From JAHFDS01 sp964593795 (GTDB taxonomy: Bacteria > Myxococcota_A > Polyangia > JAHFDS01): a stretch of DNA of 64,000 bases. Every line of letters starts with the position of its first letter. The first letter of the stretch is position 1. Positions 59,344-64,000 of this stretch are shown piece after piece. The translations under genes and the position numbers were made by a program. The notes under the pieces are model-generated. The model searched no databases and was not told where the DNA came from. It saw only the letters and a program-made list of their open reading frames with translations. The stretch spans positions 5,096 through 69,095 of the forward strand of contig CAZQJC010000020.1 of NCBI GenBank assembly GCA_964593795.1, in the 5' to 3' direction.

Positions 59344-60618
59344 TCATCCTCCGGCGCTTGCAGGCGCAGGCTCGAGCGGCCCGCGCGGCACGACGAGCGC
59401 GAGCGCCATCGCGGGCAGGCTGCACGCGAACGCGATCATGAAGAACCAGGCGTGGCCGACGCGGGCGTCGATCCATCCCGACGCGGTGCCCGAGAACGTG
59501 CTCATCAGGCCCACGAGCGCGGTCGCGAACGCGTAGTGCGACGCCGAGAACGTGCCCCGGCACCGCTGCATGAGGAACACCATGTTGGCGGCGGTCCCGA
59601 CGGCCGATGCGAACTGCTCGATGACCACGACGGCGACGATGCCCTCGAGGGGCGGGCGCAGGAGCGCCATGCCGGCGTAGAGCGGGATGCACAGGTTCTG
59701 GAAGTACGTCAGCGGGATGAGCGTCCGGTCGAGCCCGCGGCGCGCGATGACGATGCCGCCCACGAACGAGCCGAAGACGAACACGCCCGTGCCGACGCCG
59801 TTGATGATCCCCCGCTGCGCCGTGGAGACCCCGAGGTCGCGCAGGAGCGGCTTCGACATCGCGAACATCATCACGTCGCCGATCTTGTAGAGCAGCATGA
59901 ACAAGAGCACGCGCACGGCCTGCGGCTGCGTGAGGAAGGAGCGGTAGGACTCGAAGAAGCTCGTGGCGAGCGTCGGACCTTCGAAGGCTCGCGTCGCGGG
60001 CCCTCCCGGCGCGGACAGCGCCGGTGCGCCCGACCGCCGTGGGGGGGGCGACGCATGTGGCAACACGAATGCATTCACGAGCGCCAGCGTCGCCATGATC
60101 CCGCCCGCGAGCCCGAACGCGAGCCGCCACGAGCCCGCATAGCCGGCCAGCCAGACGAGCCCGCTGCCGCCGAGGATCATCGCCGCCCGGAACGCCGCCT
60201 GCCGCGTCCCGGAGTGGAACGCGCGCTCCCGCGCGTCGAGGCCAAGCATGTAGGCGCCGTCGCACGCGATGTCGTGGGCGGCCGACAGGACGGACATCCC
60301 GGCCAGGATCACCCACACGATGCGCAGGGAATCCCCGCCGGCGAACGCCGCCAGCGTCGCCATCGCCACGCCGAGCGCCCCCTGCATCGCGATCATCCAC
60401 GCGCGCTTGCTGCCGTAGACGTCGACGATCGGGCTCCATACCGGCTTGAGCGTGGTCCCGATGTGCAGGAGCGAGGTCGAGCCGATCTGCTCGAGCGACG
60501 CGTGGATCGACGTCAGGTACTCCGTGACCATCTGGTGCATGACGCTCCACGGCAAGCCCTCGCCGAGGTACGACGTCACGATCCAGACAGCCTTCTTCCG
60601 CGACACCACCGTAAGCAT
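59344..60618 (-). CDS. AmpG-like major facilitator transporter
   Basis: A 424-residue MFS protein with twelve predicted helices. YLGEGLPWSVMHQMVTEYLTS, LKPVWSPIVDVYGSKRAWMIAMQ and AHDIACDGAYMLGLDARERA follow the pattern of AmpG-type muropeptide permeases, where the first segments read YFASGLPL and K.LWAP. The next gene is dacB, so import of wall fragments is a good guess. ATG 60618 is the likely start; it faces the epimerase gene. Confidence 0.8.
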   Translation of the reverse strand: MLTVVSRKKAVWIVTSYLGEGLPWSVMHQMVTEYLTSIHASLEQIGSTSLLHIGTTLKPVWSPIVDVYGSKRAWMIAMQGALGVAMATLAAFAGGDSLRIVWVILAGMSVLSAAHDIACDGAYMLGLDARERAFHSGTRQAAFRAAMILGGSGLVWLAGYAGSWRLAFGLAGGIMATLALVNAFVLPHASPPPRRSGAPALSAPGGPATRAFEGPTLATSFFESYRSFLTQPQAVRVLLFMLLYKIGDVMMFAMSKPLLRDLGVSTAQRGIINGVGTGVFVFGSFVGGIVIARRGLDRTLIPLTYFQNLCIPLYAGMALLRPPLEGIVAVVVIEQFASAVGTAANMVFLMQRCRGTFSASHYAFATALVGLMSTFSGTASGWIDARVGHAWFFMIAFACSLPAMALALVVPRGPLEPAPASAGG

Positions 60619-60714
60619 CGGGGATGGTCGCGCCGAACGCCAGAAACGCCGGGTGAATCGAGGGCGGGACGATGCCGGTGGATCGCCTTGACCCGGCCGG
60701 TTATGGTCCGGCTC

Positions 60715-61674
60715 ATGGCCCTCTACCTCGTGACGGGTGGAGCCGGCTTCATCGGCTCCAACCTGGTCCATGCGCTGCTCGCCCGCGGAGAGGGCGTTCG
60801 CGTCCTCGACAACTTCGCCACCGGGCGCGAGGTCAACCTCGAGGGCGTCACGGACAGGATCGAGCTGCACCGGTCGGACCTTCGCGACCTGGACGCCGTG
60901 CGCAAGGCGATGGTCGGGGTGGACTACGTGCTCCACCAGGGCGCGCTCGGCTCCGTGCCGCGCTCGGTCGCGGATCCGATCACCACCGACCGCGTGAACG
61001 TCCTCGGGACGCTGCACGTGCTCGTGGCGGCACGCGAGGCGAAGGTCAAGCGGGTGGTCGCCGCGTCGTCGTCGTCGATCTACGGCGACACGCCGGTCCT
61101 GCCGAAGGTCGAGACGATGATGCTCTCGCCACGCTCGCCCTACGCCGTCAGCAAGGTGGCCACCGAGCAGTACCTTCGCGCGTTCCACGCGAGCTACGGC
61201 CTCGAGACGGTGGGGCTGCGCTACTTCAACGTCTTCGGGCCCCGCCAGGATCCGAACGGAGAGTACGCCGCGGTGATCCCGCGCTTCGTCTCCGCGACGC
61301 TGGCCGGCCAGCCCGTCACCATCCACGGCGACGGCCTGCAGTCACGCGACTTCTGCTTCGTGGACAACGTGGTCGAGGCGAACCTCAAGGCGTGCACCGC
61401 GGAGGGCGCCGCGGGTCTCGCCTTCAACATCGCCTGCCACGAGCAGACGACCCTGCTCGAGGTGCTCGACGTCATCGCCAAGGCGCTCGGCAGGACGTTG
61501 CCGCCTCCCAACTTCCTCCCCGCGCGAGCCGGGGACGTCAAGCACTCGCTGGCCGACATCGATCGCGCCAGGCAGGTGCTCGGCTACTCGGGCGCCATCA
61601 AGTTCGCCGAGGGCCTCACCCGCGCCATCTCGTACTACGAAGAGATGGCGCGCGCCGGGAGCGCTGGTCGCTGA
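60715..61674 (+). CDS. NAD-dependent nucleotide-sugar epimerase (WbpP/TviC-like)
   Basis: A 319-residue extended SDR. TGGAGFIGSNL binds NAD; the catalytic Ser sits in ASSSSIYGDTP and YxxxK is YAVSK. QGALGSVPRSVADP and RYFNVFGPRQDPNGEYAAVIP fit UDP-GlcNAc/UDP-GalNAc 4-epimerases of the WbpP group. It supplies surface-polysaccharide sugars (inference). ATG 60715 lies 7 nt after TATGGT (60702-60707), and the alternative ATG 60703 falls within that hexamer. The stop overlaps the yicC start by one base. Confidence 0.92.
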   Translation: MALYLVTGGAGFIGSNLVHALLARGEGVRVLDNFATGREVNLEGVTDRIELHRSDLRDLDAVRKAMVGVDYVLHQGALGSVPRSVADPITTDRVNVLGTLHVLVAAREAKVKRVVAASSSSIYGDTPVLPKVETMMLSPRSPYAVSKVATEQYLRAFHASYGLETVGLRYFNVFGPRQDPNGEYAAVIPRFVSATLAGQPVTIHGDGLQSRDFCFVDNVVEANLKACTAEGAAGLAFNIACHEQTTLLEVLDVIAKALGRTLPPPNFLPARAGDVKHSLADIDRARQVLGYSGAIKFAEGLTRAISYYEEMARAGSAGR

Positions 61675-62564
61675 TGCGCTCGATGACCGGCTACGGCCGC
61701 GGGGCCTGCCTCGCGCTCGGGCGCCGGGTCACGGTGGAGATCCGCACGGTCAACCACCGCTTCTTCGATCTGAAGCTACGCTCGCCCTGGTTCGACGCGG
61801 CGCTCGAGTCGCTCGTGACCACGCGCGTCCGCGGCGCCATCGAGCGCGGCTCCGTCACGGTGGTGTTCCGGGACGAGGCGCCGGCCGACGGGGCCGCCGA
61901 GGTCCGCGTCAACCTGCCGCTCGCGCGCGGATACCACGCCGCGCTCGAGCAACTGCGCGCCGCGATCGGCTCGGCGGATCCGGTGCCGCTCGCGCTGGTC
62001 GCGCAGATGCCCGAGGTGATCACCGTCGGCGAGGCGCTCGCCGGCGGCGAGGCGCTCTACCAGGCGGTGCAGCCGGCGCTCGACGGCGCGCTCGAGTCGC
62101 TCGGGCGCATGCGCGAAACCGAGGGCCGGGCGCTCGCGGAAGATCTCGGCAGGCGCCTCGCGGGCCTCGCCGAGATCCGCGGCCAGCTCACCGGACACGC
62201 CACGCGCGCGCCCGACGAGCACAGAAAGCGCCTCGAGGAGCGCCTCGGCCGCCTGCTGCGCCAGGGCGAGGTGGATCCGCAGCGCCTGGCGCAGGAGGTC
62301 GCGCTCTTCGCCGAGCGCGTGGACGTGTCCGAGGAGCTCGTGCGGCTCGAGTCGCACTTCTCGCAGTTCCAGGATCTGCTCCGCGAGGGCGGGTCCGTCG
62401 GCCGCAAGCTCGAGTTCGTGCTCCAGGAGATCAACCGCGAGATCAACACCATCGCCTCGAAGCTGCCCGGCTCCAGCGAGGGCGCCGCGGCGGTCACGCC
62501 GCTCGTCGTGTCGGCGAAGGCGGAGCTCGAGAAGATGCGGGAACAGGTGCAGAACGTCGAATGA
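61674..62564 (+). CDS. yicC: YicC-family endoribonuclease
   Basis: A 296-residue protein opening MRSMTGYGRG and VEIRTVNHRFFDLKLR, as in YicC, and ending with HFSQFQDLLREGGSVGRKLEFVLQEINREINTIASK, the conserved C-terminal block with acidic metal-binding residues. E. coli YicC is an endoribonuclease involved in small-RNA decay. Overlaps gmk by 4 nt, and the yicC-gmk pair is widespread in bacteria. Confidence 0.95.
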   Translation: MRSMTGYGRGACLALGRRVTVEIRTVNHRFFDLKLRSPWFDAALESLVTTRVRGAIERGSVTVVFRDEAPADGAAEVRVNLPLARGYHAALEQLRAAIGSADPVPLALVAQMPEVITVGEALAGGEALYQAVQPALDGALESLGRMRETEGRALAEDLGRRLAGLAEIRGQLTGHATRAPDEHRKRLEERLGRLLRQGEVDPQRLAQEVALFAERVDVSEELVRLESHFSQFQDLLREGGSVGRKLEFVLQEINREINTIASKLPGSSEGAAAVTPLVVSAKAELEKMREQVQNVE

Positions 62565-63214
62565 ACCGGATCAGCACGCAGGACAACGAAGGTCTCCTCG
62601 TCGTGGTGTCGTCGCCGTCGGGCGCCGGCAAGACGACGCTCTGCCATCGCCTCATGGGCGAGTTCCCGAACCTCGCCTTCAGCGTGTCCTACACGACGCG
62701 CAAGATCCGGGCAGGCGAGACGGAGGGCGTCGACTACCACTTCGTGGACGAGGCGACGTTCACCGCGATGATCGAGCGGGGCGAGTTCGCCGAGCACGCC
62801 CACGTGCACGGCCATCGCTACGGCACGACCCGCATCGCGGTCGAGCAGGCGCGCCGCGGGGGCAAGGATGTCCTGTTCGACATCGACTACCAGGGCGGGC
62901 GCCAGCTCAAGACGCGCTACGAGAAGTACGGCTACCTCGTGATGGTGTTCATCCTGCCGCCGACCATCGCCGAGCTCGAGCGGCGGCTGCGCCAGCGCGC
63001 CACCGATGACCCGAGCGTGATCGATCGCCGGCTCGCCAAGGCGCGCGAGGAGATCGAGCACTACCAGTACTACGACTACCTCATCGTCAACGACGACCTC
63101 GACCGTGCCTACGACGAGCTGCGCGCGATCTACCTCGCCGCACACCTCGAGAAGAAGCGCATCGCCGAGATCGCCGAGCGGCTCGTCAGCGAGTCCCGCT
63201 CCTACGCCCCCTGA
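62561..63214 (+). CDS. gmk: Guanylate kinase
   Basis: A 217-residue enzyme phosphorylating GMP to GDP. The P-loop is SSPSGAGKTT; SVSYTTRKIRAGETEGVDYHFVDEATF binds GMP; FDIDYQGGRQLK and the lid ELERRLRQRATDD complete the site. ATG 62561 overlaps the yicC stop. The gene usually following, rpoZ, is absent here; a lipoprotein follows. Confidence 0.96.
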   Translation: MNRISTQDNEGLLVVVSSPSGAGKTTLCHRLMGEFPNLAFSVSYTTRKIRAGETEGVDYHFVDEATFTAMIERGEFAEHAHVHGHRYGTTRIAVEQARRGGKDVLFDIDYQGGRQLKTRYEKYGYLVMVFILPPTIAELERRLRQRATDDPSVIDRRLAKAREEIEHYQYYDYLIVNDDLDRAYDELRAIYLAAHLEKKRIAEIAERLVSESRSYAP

Positions 63215-63236
63215 GGATCGCGCTAGAATCACCGTC

Positions 63237-63899
63237 ATGTGGCGGGTGTTGCTCCTCGGAGCTCTCTGCAGCGCCTGCGCCAGCACGGTCCAGGGGACGG
63301 CCGAGATGCCGAACCCGACGCTGTTCCCGGACCCCGACGAGGACGGCCGCATCGTCTCCGACGGCATCGCCATCCGCACCAAGGACGTCGAGATGGTCGG
63401 CTTCGAGCCTTCCGCCGCGCCGCGCATGAGCGGCGGGCTCGCGATCCGCCGGGATCCCGAGTTCTTCCAGACCGCATACTTCGAGATGCGGTCCCCGGCC
63501 CGCCTCGACTTCCTCGTGCAGCTCGTCCACCGCAACATCGAGGACGCGGATCCGGCTCGCCAGGAGATCTGGCTCGAGGACGACCAGGGGCGCCGCTTCC
63601 ATCCGAGCACCGTGGACACGGACGCGTCGCGCACCCAGCGGATCAACATGAACCTCGGTCGCACCGGCGTCACGGTGATGCAGGTCAAGGGCGCCGGCTG
63701 GCGCTACAACATGCAGGTCGATCAGTCGTCCGACCGCTCCACCGAGATGCTCCAGCGACGCGCGCTGGTGTCGTTTCGCGGTAGCCCCATGCTCACCGAG
63801 ACCACGCGCTCGCTCTCTCTCGTGATGCGGGCCGCGCACCGGACCGTGCGCTTCACGTGGCGGTTCTCGCGCGAGCCCGTGAGCGCTCGCGCGCTCTAG
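63237..63899 (+). CDS. Hypothetical lipoprotein
   Basis: A 220-residue lipoprotein (signal VLLLGALCSAC, then ASTVQGTAEMPNP). The mature part is mainly beta (FFQTAYFEMRSPARLDFLVQLVHRN; VTVMQVKGAGWRYNMQVDQ; VRFTWRFSREPV). No family is recognised. ATG 63237 follows the promoter-like TAGAAT (63224-63229) by 7 nt with no Shine-Dalgarno, so it is probably separately transcribed from gmk. Composite repeat copy 3 begins directly after its stop. Confidence 0.78.
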   Translation: MWRVLLLGALCSACASTVQGTAEMPNPTLFPDPDEDGRIVSDGIAIRTKDVEMVGFEPSAAPRMSGGLAIRRDPEFFQTAYFEMRSPARLDFLVQLVHRNIEDADPARQEIWLEDDQGRRFHPSTVDTDASRTQRINMNLGRTGVTVMQVKGAGWRYNMQVDQSSDRSTEMLQRRALVSFRGSPMLTETTRSLSLVMRAAHRTVRFTWRFSREPVSARAL

Positions 63900-64000
63900 T
63901 CTGCGAGTGGCCGCCGCGAGGGCGGCCACCAGGAGGGGCGCGCCGCCCCTCCCCCGCCCCCACCCGGCAAACCCGCGCCTGGGCCCCCCTCCCTGCGTCT
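63900..64000 (+). repeat. Composite hairpin repeat, copy 3 (3' of the last lipoprotein; cut by window edge)
   Basis: From the stop codon: hairpin GTGGCCGCC-GCGAG-GGCGGCCAC (63907-63929), a 26-nt GC-box (63930-63955) with an internal GAGGGGCG/CGCCCCTC dyad, a variable segment with a bulged stem (63963-63982), then GGGCCCCCCTCCCTGCGTCT (63981-64000), identical to copy 1. The rest lies past the window edge. Confidence 0.75.

Noticed and set aside
60703..60705. Upstream ATG as epimerase start
   Set aside because: It falls within the -10 hexamer TATGGT, so it would precede the transcript start.

Overview
The window is a high-GC, gene-dense chromosomal segment that looks like Myxococcota (probably class Polyangia; the genus cannot be read from it). 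Signs are five Hanks-type Ser/Thr kinases in 64 kb, an FHA-GAF sigma54 activator, three tandem bactofilins, a PilZ-like paralogue, many small lipoproteins, and an infC with an ATC start and a long C-terminal tail, as in the dsg (infC) gene of Myxococcus xanthus. There is no phage, IS element, CRISPR array or origin. All genes appear resident.

Layout. 1-6.5 kb: a kinase-ATPase running off the left edge, an LpoB-like lipoprotein, a kinase with an NHL-repeat ectodomain, and a secreted EEP-family hydrolase with a Cys-rich insert. 6.5-11.6 kb: aspS-glpD operon, divergent cysH (APS reductase), metallophosphoesterase. 11.6-21.3 kb, all minus strand: DEAD-box helicase, membrane and lipoproteins, sigma54 activator, kinase. 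21.4-29.9 kb, plus strand: tRNA-Val, infC-rpmI-rplT-pheS-pheT-ihfA-merR, tRNA-Pro, terminator, surE, M23 peptidase, apt. 30-35.9 kb: TMTC-like membrane protein, outer-membrane protein, era-der, PilZ-like protein. 35.9-39.8 kb: glutathione-type glutamate-cysteine ligase, three bactofilins, pyrE, lipoprotein. 39.8-42.6 kb: ferritin-like protein and divergent TetR regulator with paired operators. 42.9-53.3 kb: PreA-like enzyme, gpsA, HDAC-like deacetylase, kinase, ilvA, GH31 glycosidase, rhomboid, MaoC protein. 53.4-57 kb: a 1.2k-residue kinase-ATPase. 57-64 kb: aqpZ, an AmpG-like transporter with dacB, a sugar epimerase, yicC-gmk, lipoprotein.

Two signals are not explained by the genes. First, about fifteen genes have a -10 hexamer (TACGAT, TATCAT, TACCGT and similar) ending 6-8 nt before the chosen start codon with no Shine-Dalgarno site, so widespread leaderless transcription is likely; this also settles several start codons. 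Second, a composite hairpin-rich repeat sits directly downstream of three unrelated stop codons (deaD, the preA-like gene and the last lipoprotein), always in the orientation of the upstream gene. It has conserved blocks but an exchangeable palindrome.

All family assignments come from reading motifs by eye; no database search was run.
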